A stretch of DNA of 64,000 nucleotides from Alphaproteobacteria bacterium. Its GTDB lineage: Bacteria; Pseudomonadota; Alphaproteobacteria; Micavibrionales; UBA2020. The notes under the pieces are model-generated. The model had not been told where the DNA came from and made no database searches. It was given only the letters and a program-made list of their open reading frames with translations. The stretch lies in assembly GCA_016124645.1 (NCBI GenBank), contig WGNE01000016.1, forward strand, positions 1-64,000, written 5' to 3'. The translations under genes and the position numbers were made by a program. Every line of letters begins with the position of its first letter. Within the stretch, counting starts at the first letter, position 1. This document shows positions 1 to 9,794 of this stretch, piece by piece.

Positions 1-654
1 GATGCGGACTTTTTCCGGCCAGCCGTCCATGGTCTTCAGCGCGTCCAGCAGCTCGTCCGCGAATTCGGTAATCTTGAGGAACCATTGGGTGAGCTTGCGC
101 CGCTCGACGATGGCGCCCGAACGCCAGCCGCGCCCGTCCACCACCTGCTCGTTCGCCAGCACGGTGTTCTCGACGGGGTCCCAGTTCACGAAGGCCTCTT
201 TTTGGTAGGCAAGGCCGTTTTCGAGGAAGTCGAGGAAGAATTTCTGCTCATGGCGGTAATATTCCGGCCCGCAGGTCGCGACTTCGCGCGACCAGTCGAT
301 GGCGAGGCCCATCATGTTCATCTGGTCCTTCATGACCTCGATGTTCTGGTAGGTCCATTTGGCGGGGTGGGTCTGGTTCTCGATCGCCGCGTTCTCCGCG
401 GGCAGGCCGAAGGCGTCCCAGCCCATGGGGTTCAGCACGTTGAAACCCTGCGCCCGCTTGAAGCGCGCCACCACGTCCGACAGCGTATAGTTGCGCACAT
501 GGCCCATGTGCAGCCGGCCGGAGGGATAGGGGAACATCGCCAGCGCGTAGAACTTCTTTTTCGAAGGGTCCTCGGCAACCTCGAAACAGCGCTCCTCGCG
601 CCATTTTTGCTGCCAGCGGCTTTCGGTTTCCTTGACGTTGTAACGGTCCTGCAT
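1..654 (-). CDS. leuS: Leucyl-tRNA synthetase, N-terminal part (runs off window edge)
   Basis: Reverse strand from ATG at 654 reads [26 protein letters not shown]...[37 protein letters not shown] class I signature and LeuRS-type N-terminus. Confidence 0.93.
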   Translation of the reverse strand, partial: MQDRYNVKETESRWQQKWREERCFEVAEDPSKKKFYALAMFPYPSGRLHMGHVRNYTLSDVVARFKRAQGFNVLNPMGWDAFGLPAENAAIENQTHPAKWTYQNIEVMKDQMNMMGLAIDWSREVATCGPEYYRHEQKFFLDFLENGLAYQKEAFVNWDPVENTVLANEQVVDGRGWRSGAIVERRKLTQWFLKITEFADELLDALKTMDGWPEKVRI

Positions 655-780
655 GTCGGCCTGCCATACTATATATATACGGCGGAAAAATTCCCGCCGG
701 GTTTCACGGAATAAGCGGGGGTCAGTCTAGCAGGCCGCGCGGCGGGCGCAAAGCCCTGCGGGGCGTGATTCAGGCAAAAG

Positions 781-808
781 CGTCATTCCCGCTTTCGCGG
801 GAATGACG
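781..808. repeat. Extragenic palindrome CGTCATTCCCGC-TTTC-GCGGGAATGACG
   Basis: Perfect 12-bp inverted repeat; related copies at 13386-13464 and 22656-22739. Confidence 0.85.
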
Positions 809-851
809 GGAGAACGAAGATATTTGGTGAGGCAGGGGGTTATACGGCTAA

Positions 852-899
852 CCCTCTCCCCCGCCCTCTCCCGTCTGCGGGAGAGGGTCAGGGAGAGGG
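852..899. repeat. CCCTCTCCC/GGGAGAGGG dispersed extragenic palindrome (half element)
   Basis: CCCTCTCCCCCGCCCTCTCCCGtctgCGGGAGAGGGTCAGGGAGAGGG; related copies at 3404, 13521, 50774. Confidence 0.85.
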
Positions 900-919
900 A
901 AAACTTTAAAGAGGGATTT

Positions 920-1489
920 TTATTCGCCCAGCGGCCCGGCCTGCGCCACCCGCAGCTCGCGCGCGCGGGTCAGGATGGCGTTTTCGATATCCGTCGCCAT
1001 TTGGGTGGGCACCTTGTCGTCGTGCCAGCCGCCGGTCTTGTCCTTGCTTTGCTTGAAGACGGCCACGCGCACGCCGTCGGCGCGCAGGTGGCGGTCGAGG
1101 ATATAGACGTTGACCTTGAAGCGTTCGCCCAGCTGGTCGGGGTTTTCATACCAGTCGGTCAGGATGACGCCGCCGAAGGGGTCGGCCTGCGCGATGGGCA
1201 TGAAGGAAACGGTATCGAGCGAAGCGCGCCACAGGAAGCTGTTGACGCCGATGCCCGCCGCGCCCGCGCCCTTGTCTTCGTCGTCGCGGCCGAAAAGCTT
1301 GTCGCCCAGCGTCTTGCCCTCGCCCCATACGGTGTCGGGCTTCTGGTCGCTGTAAAGGATTTTATCCGTGCCGTGCTGGCGGGTCGGGTAGCTGGCCTCT
1401 TTCTTGATCTTTTCGCCGCAGGCGCCCAGCGAAAGCGCGACGGCGCAAAGCAGCAGGGCGGAAAGGGTGGCGCGGAACATGTTCTTCAT
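920..1489 (-). CDS. DUF3576-type lipoprotein
   Basis: Lipobox-like LSLGACG after signal peptide; located upstream of leuS on the same strand, as recalled for DUF3576 proteins in alphaproteobacteria. Confidence 0.75.
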   Translation of the reverse strand: MKNMFRATLSALLLCAVALSLGACGEKIKKEASYPTRQHGTDKILYSDQKPDTVWGEGKTLGDKLFGRDDEDKGAGAAGIGVNSFLWRASLDTVSFMPIAQADPFGGVILTDWYENPDQLGERFKVNVYILDRHLRADGVRVAVFKQSKDKTGGWHDDKVPTQMATDIENAILTRARELRVAQAGPLGE

Positions 1490-2022
1490 TTTTCCAGACC
1501 TCTTGTGAAAGGCTTTTTTTGACGGTTGTTTTTATTGTTGCCGTGTTCTGGTGTAGCACGGCGCGGGGGTTGCCGACAACGGTGAAGAGCCGCGAAAACG
1601 CGATGCGGCGGCGGCGTTTTTCCTGAGTCGCCCGGGGCGCTTCGCGGGGCGGAATCCGCCGGTTCGCGGCAAAAACACGCCGTTATTATGTTTATAGAAA
1701 CAATATGGTAAAATGAAGAGGCTTCCCGCCTTCCGCAATCCGCCGAAACCCGAGGAAAACCGCCAAAAAATGAAAACCGCGCCGCAGGACATATCGCCGG
1801 AAACGGGAATATTACGAAAAAACGCTGTTGCACGGGCGCAACACACGGCCCCGTTTGTCGCGCCAAAGGCCCCGCCATCGTTGACCGATGAGGCGTTTCG
1901 AAGTTATTTCTCAATGTGTAACGGCGTCTTTCGTCCATTCCGGGCGGTCGCCTGTATCAAGAACGCCTCAAGGACAAGCGGCATGGCCGTCAAAAATCCG
2001 GGGCAATTTGGAGGAAGATAGA

Positions 2023-3246
2023 ATGAAAAAAGTACTTCTCGCAGGTACGGCTATCGTGGGCGCAGCTTTCGTTGCATCCCCCGCGCATGCTGACGGCCTG
2101 AAACTGGACCTCGGTGGCTACTTCCGTGGCTACGCGGTCTATTCGGACAACGACGAGCAAACCGGTAGCTCTGATCGCAACTTCGACTTCAAAAAAGACG
2201 CCGAAGTTTCTTTCGGCGGTGAAACCACCACCGACAGCGGCCTGACCGTTGGTGTCCACAGCGAACTGAAATTGGGTTCCTATGACTACACGAACGCTTC
2301 GGTGTTCAACCCCGCCAACGCAGTCTTCTCGGCGCCTGGAACAAGCTACTCCGGCGCGAACACCAGCGCTTCCAACAGCCAGACGGATGAAGCTTACGCT
2401 TACTTCTCCGGCGGCTGGGGCCGCGTGAACTTCGGTCAGGAAGACGGCGCAGCTTACCTGCTGCAAGTTGCCGCTCCCTCGGCTGACAGCAACGTCGATG
2501 GCCTGCGCGTTTCGGTTCAGTCCTTCGACACCAAGCAGTGGACCAGCATCACCACGCTGTCCAACATCGTTCTGGGCTACGACAACGCTGACTTCCGTCA
2601 AGTTGATCGCATCACCTACCTGACGCCGAAATTCAACGGCTTCCAGGCAGGCCTGTCCTACGCACCCAAAGCCATCACCAGCGGCTGGAACTGGAGCACG
2701 GCTTCGGCTCCCTCCGACCTGGGTTCGACGACGGCTGCTGACTTCGAAAACCTCTGGGAACTGTCCGCACGTTGGGACGGCGAATTCCAGGGCTTCGGCA
2801 TCAGCGTCGGCGGTGGCTATGCAGACGCATCGACCATCAAGGACACCGGTACCGGCACCATGGGTTCCGACGACCTGCAGACCTGGGATGCAGGCCTGAA
2901 CGTCGCGTTCCAAGGCTTCAGCCTCGGTGCTGCATACAAGCAAACCAACACGGCTGTTGACAACAACGGCGACATCAAGACTTGGGTTGTCGGCGCTGGC
3001 TGGGATAACGGTCCCTACCACGTTGGCGCAAGCTGGATGAACATGGATCTGGACTCGAACGTTTACGGTATCGGCTTTGCTGATAGCGTGAAGCTGAACC
3101 GCTACACGGTTGGCGGCGGTTACACCTTCGGCCCCGGCATGACCTTCCGCGGCGCTGTTGGCGTTCTTGACGTTGACAACGGTACGGACACGACGCCGGA
3201 ACCCAACCAGTACGAAGTTACTGTTGGTACCGACATCAACTTCTAA
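2023..3246 (+). CDS. Gram-negative outer-membrane porin
   Basis: Signal peptide MKKVLLAGTAIVGAAFVASPAHA, beta-barrel alternation, terminal ...YEVTVGTDINF; RBS ggagg; ATG at 2023 preferred over ORF start 1888. Confidence 0.9.
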   Translation: MKKVLLAGTAIVGAAFVASPAHADGLKLDLGGYFRGYAVYSDNDEQTGSSDRNFDFKKDAEVSFGGETTTDSGLTVGVHSELKLGSYDYTNASVFNPANAVFSAPGTSYSGANTSASNSQTDEAYAYFSGGWGRVNFGQEDGAAYLLQVAAPSADSNVDGLRVSVQSFDTKQWTSITTLSNIVLGYDNADFRQVDRITYLTPKFNGFQAGLSYAPKAITSGWNWSTASAPSDLGSTTAADFENLWELSARWDGEFQGFGISVGGGYADASTIKDTGTGTMGSDDLQTWDAGLNVAFQGFSLGAAYKQTNTAVDNNGDIKTWVVGAGWDNGPYHVGASWMNMDLDSNVYGIGFADSVKLNRYTVGGGYTFGPGMTFRGAVGVLDVDNGTDTTPEPNQYEVTVGTDINF

Positions 3247-3289
3247 TATCCGCCCGGTCTAACCACCGGACAGATATGTTGATAAAGAG

Positions 3290-3320
3290 GGGCGCCCCGC
3301 CAAGGGGCGCCCTTTCTTTT
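3290..3320 (+). terminator. Rho-independent terminator of porin
   Basis: GGGCGCCCC-gccaa-GGGGCGCCC perfect 9-bp stem followed by TTTCTTTT. Confidence 0.88.
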
Positions 3321-3400
3321 GGGCGTCCCTCATCAAAAACATGCGCCCTTTCTTTTGCGCCCCTCATACAAAAACATGCGCCCTTTCTTTTGGGGCTTTT
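3307..3400. repeat. Short tandem repeat (about 35-36 bp, ~2.6 copies) of terminator 3' arm
   Basis: GCGCCCTTTCTTTT recurs at 3307, 3343 and 3378, with CCCTCAT(A)CAAAAACAT between copies. Confidence 0.85.
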
Positions 3401-3403
3401 ATC

Positions 3404-3531
3404 CCCTCTCCCTTCGGGAGAGGGTCAGGGAGAGGGGCGGGCCAAAGGCCCGCGAGACAGCTGGCAAACAAGATGCCTGACCGTTCCCGCTTTCCCTCTC
3501 CCCCCGCCCTCTCCCGCTTGCGGGAGAGGGA
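3404..3531. repeat. Full composite CCCTCTCCC-type extragenic element
   Basis: Left hairpin + GGGCCAAAGGCCCGC + spacer + right hairpin; same architecture at 50774-50904. Confidence 0.85.
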
Positions 3532-3760
3532 GCTGCGGGTCTTGCACGGTAAAGCCTTCAAATCCCTTTTGAAAAGCCGCGCGCCGCGCCGTATCATGTA
3601 GTGCCGCGCGATTCTCCGGTTGCTTTCGTCGCCCGGCATGATTAAATCAATAGCGAATATTTGTGCAGTGCCCCATGGCGTCCGTGACCATAAAGGCCTG
3701 CGCCCCCCGTGCGGCAGCCGCCGCCCCGTATAACAGCGTGTAACAGAAAAGGAATTTATT

Positions 3761-4954
3761 ATGTCCAACCAGCAAGATCCCATCGTCATCGTCGGCATGG
3801 CCCGCACCCCCATGGGGGCGTTTCAGGGCGAGCTGTCCGGCTTTTCCGCTTCCGACCTCGGGGAGGTCGCGATCAAGGGCGCGCTCGAGCGCTCGACCCT
3901 GAAGCCCGAGGACATCGACGACGTCATCATGGGCTGCGTCCTCTCGGCGGGGCAAGGCCAGGCGCCCGCGCGTCAGGCCGCCATCAAGGCGGGGCTGCCC
4001 GAATCCACCGGGGCCACCACGGTCAATAAGATGTGCGGCTCCGGCATGAAGGCCGTGATGTTCGCGCATGACAACATCCTCGCCGGCACCGCCTCCATCA
4101 TGGTCGCGGGCGGCATGGAAAGCATGACCAACGCCCCCTACCTGCTCGACAAGGCGCGCGGCGGCTACCGCATGGGCCACGGCCGCGTCATGGACCACAT
4201 GTTCCTCGACGGCCTCGAGGACGCCTACAACAAGGGCACCCTGATGGGCGTCTATGCCGACCAGACCGCGACCAAGTGCCAGCTGACCCGCGAGGATCAG
4301 GACAATTTCGCGCTGGCGTCGCTGACCCGCGCGCAGGACGCGACCAAGAAAGGCGATTTCACCGGCGAGATCGTGCCGGTCACCGTCAAGAGCCGCAAGG
4401 GCGAAACCGTGGTGAGCGAGGACGAAGGCCCGAAGCGCGCCATGCCGGAAAAAATTCCGCAACTCAAACCCGCCTTCACGCCCGACGGCACGGTGACGGC
4501 GGCCAACGCCAGCTCCATCTCCGACGGCGCGGCCGCGCTGGTGCTGATGCGCAAGTCCGAGGCCGAAAAGCGCGGCCTGAAGGTGCTGGCCGAGATCAAG
4601 GCCCACGCCACCCACGCGCAGACCCCGGCGGAATTCACGCTGGCCCCCATCGGCGCCACCAAGAAGGTGCTGGAAAAAGCGGGCTGGGCGGCGAAAGACG
4701 TCGATCTCTTCGAAATCAACGAGGCTTTCGCCGTCGTCACGCTGGCGGCGATGAAGGAACTGAACCTGCCGCATGACAAGGTCAACGTCAATGGCGGCGC
4801 CTGCGCCCTCGGCCATCCCATCGGCGCTTCGGGCGCGCGCATCCTCGTCACCCTGCTGGCGGCGATGGAAAAGCGCGGCGTGACGCGCGGCGTCGCCTCG
4901 CTCTGCATCGGCGGCGGCGAAGGCACGGCGGTCGCGCTGGAAAGGGCCGCATAA
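3761..4954 (+). CDS. Acetyl-CoA C-acetyltransferase (thiolase)
   Basis: NKMCGSGMKAV active-site Cys, GGACALGHPIGASGAR and CIGGGEG motifs. Confidence 0.95.
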   Translation: MSNQQDPIVIVGMARTPMGAFQGELSGFSASDLGEVAIKGALERSTLKPEDIDDVIMGCVLSAGQGQAPARQAAIKAGLPESTGATTVNKMCGSGMKAVMFAHDNILAGTASIMVAGGMESMTNAPYLLDKARGGYRMGHGRVMDHMFLDGLEDAYNKGTLMGVYADQTATKCQLTREDQDNFALASLTRAQDATKKGDFTGEIVPVTVKSRKGETVVSEDEGPKRAMPEKIPQLKPAFTPDGTVTAANASSISDGAAALVLMRKSEAEKRGLKVLAEIKAHATHAQTPAEFTLAPIGATKKVLEKAGWAAKDVDLFEINEAFAVVTLAAMKELNLPHDKVNVNGGACALGHPIGASGARILVTLLAAMEKRGVTRGVASLCIGGGEGTAVALERAA

Positions 4955-4960
4955 AAGGCC

Positions 4961-6982
4961 TTGGCACCGCGCAAGAAGAAAACCACGAACAAGAAGAAGA
5001 CCGGAAGAAGCCGCGCCGCGCCCAAAAGCGCGGGCGGCTCTTCCTCTTTCCTCGGCGCGTTTTTCGGGCGCGTCTTCCGCTTCCTCTTCGTGCTGGGTCT
5101 TCTGGCGGGGCTTGCGCTCACCGCTTTCGTCGGCTGGTGCGCCTGGGGGCTGCCGAACGCCGACCAGGTCAACCCGGTCGATGCGCAGCCCAGCATCACC
5201 ATCCTCGCCGACGACGGCAGCGTGGTCGCGCGCTACGGCGGGCTGACGGGCAACCTCGTGGACGTGAAGAAGCTTCCGCCCTATGTCTCGCAAGCCGTGC
5301 TGGCGATCGAGGACAGGCGGTTCTACGAGCATTTCGGCATCGACCCCTTGGGCCTCGCGCGGGCCATGTGGGTGAACATCCGCGCGCGCCACTGGGTGCA
5401 GGGCGGTTCCACCATCACCCAGCAGCTGGCGAAAAACCTTTTCCTCACGCCGGACAAGACCCTGCGCCGCAAGGTGCAGGAAGCGCTGCTCGCGCTCTGG
5501 ATCGAGCATAAATTCACCAAGGCGCAAATTCTTTCCGCCTACCTCAACCGCGTCTATTACGGCGCGGGGGCTTACGGGGTGGACGCCGCCGCGCGCACCT
5601 ATTTCGGCAAGCCGGCGCATGACCTTTCCATCTGGGAAAGCGCGGTGCTGGCGGGGCTTTTGAAGGCGCCCTCGCGCTATTCGCCGGCCTCCAACCCCAA
5701 GCTGGCCGCCGCGCGCGCCAAGACCGTCATCAAGACCATGCGCGAGGCGGGGTTCATCTCCGCCCAGCAGGAAAAGCAGGAGATGCGCCACAAAACGATC
5801 GCGGTCACCGGCAGTTCCGAATCCGACATCGGGCATTATTTCGCCGACTGGGTCATCGACCAGATCGACAGCTACGTCACCAACAACGACCGCGACCTCG
5901 TCATCCGCACCACCTTCGACCCGCAGCTGCAAACGCTGGCGGAACAGAAGGAGAAGGCACTTTTCGCCAAGATGGACAAGCGCGACAAATCGGCGCAGAT
6001 CGCGCTCGTCACCCTGTCCAAGGACGGCGCGGTGCTGGCGATGATCGGCGGGCGCGACTACGCGAAAAGCCAGTTCAACCGCGCGACGCAGGCCATGCGC
6101 CAGCCCGGTTCCTCCTTCAAGCCCTTCGTCTATCTCGCCGCGCTGGAATCGGGCTATACGCCGAACGACATGCTGCTCGACGCGCCCTTCACCGAAGGCA
6201 AGTACCGGCCCGAAAATTACGACCACGAATACATGGGCGCGGTGAGCCTGACGCAGGCGCTGGCCCATTCGCTCAATACCGCCACGGTGCGGCTGCTGCA
6301 AAGCGTGGGCATTCCGCGGCTGATGGACGTGACGCGCAGGCTCGGCTTTTCCCATGCCTTCAAGCCCGAGCTTTCGACGGGTCTGGGCGCGAGCGAGGCG
6401 AATTTGCTGGAGATGACAAACGCCTACGCCACGATCGCCAACGGCGGCTATGCCGTCTGGCCCTATGCCGTGCTCTCGATCGAGGACAAGAACGGCTCCG
6501 TCCTCTACCAGCGCGACCACATGCAGCACGAGCGGGTGTTCTCCCCGCGCGACATCGCGAACCTCGACGGCATGATGGTGCAGGTCATCGCGCAGGGAAC
6601 GGGGCAGGCGGCGCAGCTTTCAAAAGGCCATACCGCGGGCAAGACCGGCACCTCGCAGGATTACCGCGACGCGTGGTTCATCGGCTATACCAATACGCTG
6701 GTGACGGGCGTCTGGATGGGCAAGGACGACGACACGCCCATGCGCTGCGTGACGGGCGGAAAATACCCCGCGCGGCTCTGGCACGACTACATGAACGAGG
6801 CCATCGACGTCACCCTGCCGCCGCAGCCTTCCTTCATGCCCTATGGCGACAGCGGGGACAGCTTTTCGAAGATGCTGGGACGCTGGTCCGAGGGCGATTT
6901 TTCCGGTCCGCACAACAGCGGCGGCGGCATCAACCTGCGCGAGTTCAAGGGCAGCACCGCGCCGCCGCAGTACAACAGGTAA
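4961..6982 (+). CDS. Penicillin-binding protein 1A family (transglycosylase/transpeptidase), TTG start
   Basis: EDRRFYEHFGID, GGSTITQQLAKNLFL, QPGSSFKPFVY, KTGTSQDYRDAWF motifs. Confidence 0.95.
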   Translation: MAPRKKKTTNKKKTGRSRAAPKSAGGSSSFLGAFFGRVFRFLFVLGLLAGLALTAFVGWCAWGLPNADQVNPVDAQPSITILADDGSVVARYGGLTGNLVDVKKLPPYVSQAVLAIEDRRFYEHFGIDPLGLARAMWVNIRARHWVQGGSTITQQLAKNLFLTPDKTLRRKVQEALLALWIEHKFTKAQILSAYLNRVYYGAGAYGVDAAARTYFGKPAHDLSIWESAVLAGLLKAPSRYSPASNPKLAAARAKTVIKTMREAGFISAQQEKQEMRHKTIAVTGSSESDIGHYFADWVIDQIDSYVTNNDRDLVIRTTFDPQLQTLAEQKEKALFAKMDKRDKSAQIALVTLSKDGAVLAMIGGRDYAKSQFNRATQAMRQPGSSFKPFVYLAALESGYTPNDMLLDAPFTEGKYRPENYDHEYMGAVSLTQALAHSLNTATVRLLQSVGIPRLMDVTRRLGFSHAFKPELSTGLGASEANLLEMTNAYATIANGGYAVWPYAVLSIEDKNGSVLYQRDHMQHERVFSPRDIANLDGMMVQVIAQGTGQAAQLSKGHTAGKTGTSQDYRDAWFIGYTNTLVTGVWMGKDDDTPMRCVTGGKYPARLWHDYMNEAIDVTLPPQPSFMPYGDSGDSFSKMLGRWSEGDFSGPHNSGGGINLREFKGSTAPPQYNR

Positions 6983-6997
6983 TATAAAAGGTGATCG

Positions 6998-7411
6998 TTA
7001 CGCCCTGTGGCGTCTGCGGCGCGGGGGTTGGCGCGCCGGGCGTTTTTGCGGCGGCGGCGCGTTTTCTTTCCACTGCGCGACCAGTTCGGCCTGCTGCGGG
7101 GTGAGCCCCGCGATGTTCCAGCTGGGCGCGGGCTTGCTGTTCTCGATCGCGGAAACGAAGGCCTGCGGGAAAGACTCTTTGCCCGCGCGAAGGCCGCTGT
7201 CCACCAGCGTCTTCGCCACCGTCTCGGGCGGCGCGCCGGTTTTTTGCCCGGTGAGGACGATGGCGTGATAAACGCGCTGCTGCGTATCGCTCTCGCGCCG
7301 CGACTGGAAGGCATGCATGAATTCCGCGTGGAAGTGGCGGGTCAGCGTGTCGGCGGTGGCGGCAAGGACGGGCAGGGAGAAATCTTCTTGTCCGGGTGAA
7401 AGAAGCTTCAT
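6998..7411 (-). CDS. Hypothetical protein with basic C-terminal tail
   Basis: Coherent 137-aa ORF; no recognised family. Confidence 0.6.
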   Translation of the reverse strand: MKLLSPGQEDFSLPVLAATADTLTRHFHAEFMHAFQSRRESDTQQRVYHAIVLTGQKTGAPPETVAKTLVDSGLRAGKESFPQAFVSAIENSKPAPSWNIAGLTPQQAELVAQWKENAPPPQKRPARQPPRRRRHRA

Positions 7412-7570
7412 GGCGCGGGCCTCCTGTGCTGCGTTGAGACGGGTTAAAGCCGGTCAGGTGCAGGCCGGGCATGTCATCCCCGGGCCAGAGTCCATGATGC
7501 GCCCGAACAGGCTAACATTCCCTTAACGAAAACCTATTCAGGAAGAAAAAACAGCGGGTTAGCGGTGAAT

Positions 7571-8053
7571 TCAGGCGGAATCGTCACCCGTTTGATACAG
7601 TTCGGCTTCCTCTGGCAGCGTGTCGCCCTTGGGGATGCCGGCGCGGGCCAGCGCGTCCACCCGCTCGTTCTCCGCATGGCCGGAATGGCCCTTGATCCAG
7701 ACCCAGTCGATCTTGTGCAGGGGCAAAAGCTCGTCCAGCTTCTGCCAGAGATCCTGATTTTTCACCGGCTTCTTGGTCGATGTCTTCCAGCCCTTGGCTT
7801 TCCAGCCCGCAAGGTATTTCGTCACCCCGTCCATCACGTATTTGCTGTCCGTGTGCACCGTGACGTGGCAGGGCGGGGCGATGGCGGACAGCCCTTCGAT
7901 CACCGCCTGCATTTCCATGCGGTTGTTGGTGGTGGCCTCGTCCCCGCCGGAAAGCTCTTTTTCATGCGCGCCGTAGCGCAGCAGCGCGCCCCAGCCGCCG
8001 GGGCCGGGGTTGCCGGAACACGCGCCGTCGGTGAAAAGGTCCACGCGCTTCAT
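7571..8053 (-). CDS. rnhA: Ribonuclease HI
   Basis: [28 protein letters not shown]...[13 protein letters not shown]...[18 protein letters not shown]; internal start at 8053. Confidence 0.95.
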   Translation of the reverse strand: MKRVDLFTDGACSGNPGPGGWGALLRYGAHEKELSGGDEATTNNRMEMQAVIEGLSAIAPPCHVTVHTDSKYVMDGVTKYLAGWKAKGWKTSTKKPVKNQDLWQKLDELLPLHKIDWVWIKGHSGHAENERVDALARAGIPKGDTLPEEAELYQTGDDSA

Positions 8054-9033
8054 GCCGGTTCCTCCACCCCGTAGTCCGCGGCGAGACGCGCGTCCTGCGC
8101 GGCTTTCCGGTGGTAGCGCAGGATGCGCACGTGCTCCATCGGGTCCTTGGGCGTGACCATCGCGCCCTCGGCGGGGTTGAGCATGTCGTAAAGCCGTGTC
8201 GCGATGATGCGCATGGCCGCCGCGCGGCCGAAGAAGGGCAGGGCTTTTTTCTCCGCCGCGCTCAGGGGCCGCACTTCCTGGTACCCCTCGAAAAAGGCGC
8301 GGGCGCGCAGGCTGCTGAGATGCCCGTCCGCATCGAAGCACCAGGGGTTGAAGGTCAGCATCAGGTCATAGGCCAGCGTGTCCCAGCAGGCGAAGTAGAA
8401 GTCGATGACGCCCGAAAGATGCGCGTCCTTGAAAAACACGTTGTCCGGGAAGAGATCGGCATGGACCGCGCCGTGGGGCAGGTACTTGGGCCAGCTTTTT
8501 TTGAGATAGGCGAGCTCTTCCTCCAGCATCGCGGTCAGGCCTTGCTCCAGCGCGTCGGGTTTCGCGCCGCAGGCCTGCACGAGGCTTTGCCACGCGGGCA
8601 GGCCCATGCTGTTGTGACGCTTCATGGAAAAGCTTTGCCCCGCGATGTGCATGCGCGCCAGCACCCGCCCGACCTCGAGGCAATGGGCGGGCAGAATCTC
8701 GCGCGGCCATGCGCCCTCGAGGAAGGTGGTCAGCAGCGCGGACTTGCCCGCGACGTTGAAGATGGCGCCGCCCTTGCGCGCGGCCACGACGTCGGGGCAG
8801 GGGATGCCCTCCGCGCGCAGCCACGACATGAAGCCGGTGTAGAACGGCAGCTCTTCCGTCTTGGTGCGTTTTTCGATGAGGGTGAGGATGTATTTGCCCT
8901 TGGCGGTCACGACGAGGTAGTTGGTGTTCTCCACGCCTTCCGCGATGCCCTCGAAGGACACCAGCTTGCCGACGTCGAACTGCGCCAGCGCGTCTTTGAG
9001 GACGCTTTCCTCTATTTTGGTATAGACAGCCAT
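8050..9033 (-). CDS. thrB: Homoserine kinase (APH-fold ThrB type)
   Basis: [41 protein letters not shown]...[11 protein letters not shown]...GVIDFYFA; 4-bp overlap with rnhA. Confidence 0.9.
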   Translation of the reverse strand: MAVYTKIEESVLKDALAQFDVGKLVSFEGIAEGVENTNYLVVTAKGKYILTLIEKRTKTEELPFYTGFMSWLRAEGIPCPDVVAARKGGAIFNVAGKSALLTTFLEGAWPREILPAHCLEVGRVLARMHIAGQSFSMKRHNSMGLPAWQSLVQACGAKPDALEQGLTAMLEEELAYLKKSWPKYLPHGAVHADLFPDNVFFKDAHLSGVIDFYFACWDTLAYDLMLTFNPWCFDADGHLSSLRARAFFEGYQEVRPLSAAEKKALPFFGRAAAMRIIATRLYDMLNPAEGAMVTPKDPMEHVRILRYHRKAAQDARLAADYGVEEPA

Positions 9034-9079
9034 TTTACCGGCTCAAGATTAGCCGAAAGCCGTTTTTCCCGCCAGTGCT

Positions 9080-9622
9080 TTAAGGGCGGGGGCCGGAAGG
9101 TTTTTTGCGGGCATGTCTTTTCGGCGCAGGTTTTTCCGGCACGGATTCTTGCGTAAAGGGGAAATCGCGCGCGGCGGGGATGCAACCCGTATGCCCGTGC
9201 GCGGTGATCTTCAGGTCCGGCGCGGGGCCGTAATGGGCCTTGGTGCGTTTTCGCACGGTGAAATGCCCGTCCTTGCCGGTGAAGTCGATGTCGATGCGCG
9301 GATCGTAGTAATTGCTGGAGCGCACCTGCACGGCGGGCAGCCCGTCCCCGCCGCCGATCTGGATGGCGTGGCAGGCGTTTAATGCGGCCAGCTCGTTCAT
9401 CAGCTCGGCCACGGCCAGCTTGGCGGCATAGGGGTCCGCGTCGAAAAGCTTGTCGCCCGCGCGCAGCACGGCGTGCGTCACGTCGCGCCGCCAGTCGTCG
9501 AAACCGGCCGCCTGCTGCGGGGTTTGCGCGCCAGCGGGCAGGGTGAAACCGATCATGTAGCCAAGACCGTTCTCGATGGCCTCGCTTTCCACTTCGACCG
9601 TCAGGCAATAGCGGGTCGTCAT
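9080..9622 (-). CDS. Hypothetical protein
   Basis: 180-aa ORF between thrB and ispH; no recognised family. Confidence 0.6.
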   Translation of the reverse strand: MTTRYCLTVEVESEAIENGLGYMIGFTLPAGAQTPQQAAGFDDWRRDVTHAVLRAGDKLFDADPYAAKLAVAELMNELAALNACHAIQIGGGDGLPAVQVRSSNYYDPRIDIDFTGKDGHFTVRKRTKAHYGPAPDLKITAHGHTGCIPAARDFPFTQESVPEKPAPKRHARKKPSGPRP

Positions 9623-9794
9623 ACGCAGGTTCCTTTCGTCCTGTGTTGGCGTCACCCTCATGACCACAGTTCTTTTGTTGTGCGGTAGAATCAAAATACG
9701 AAAGTATCTGACTATAGATTTTCGCATGATGGAAAATCAAGCCCTAAACGTGCGGGGACGCACGGCGGCAAAGATAAGGAAAAAATGTTTTAAA

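Noticed and set aside
1486-1938. 150-aa minus ORF in porin upstream region
   Set aside because: No RBS or coding signature; overlaps likely regulatory DNA.
3307-3400. Possible CRISPR-like short repeat array
   Set aside because: Only ~2.6 imperfect contiguous units with no unique spacers; better explained as duplicated terminator.
3647-6529. 960-aa minus-strand ORF
   Set aside because: Antisense shadow of the thiolase and PBP1A genes; composition (His/Gly/Arg/Val-rich, no motifs) typical of the opposite strand of GC-rich coding DNA.
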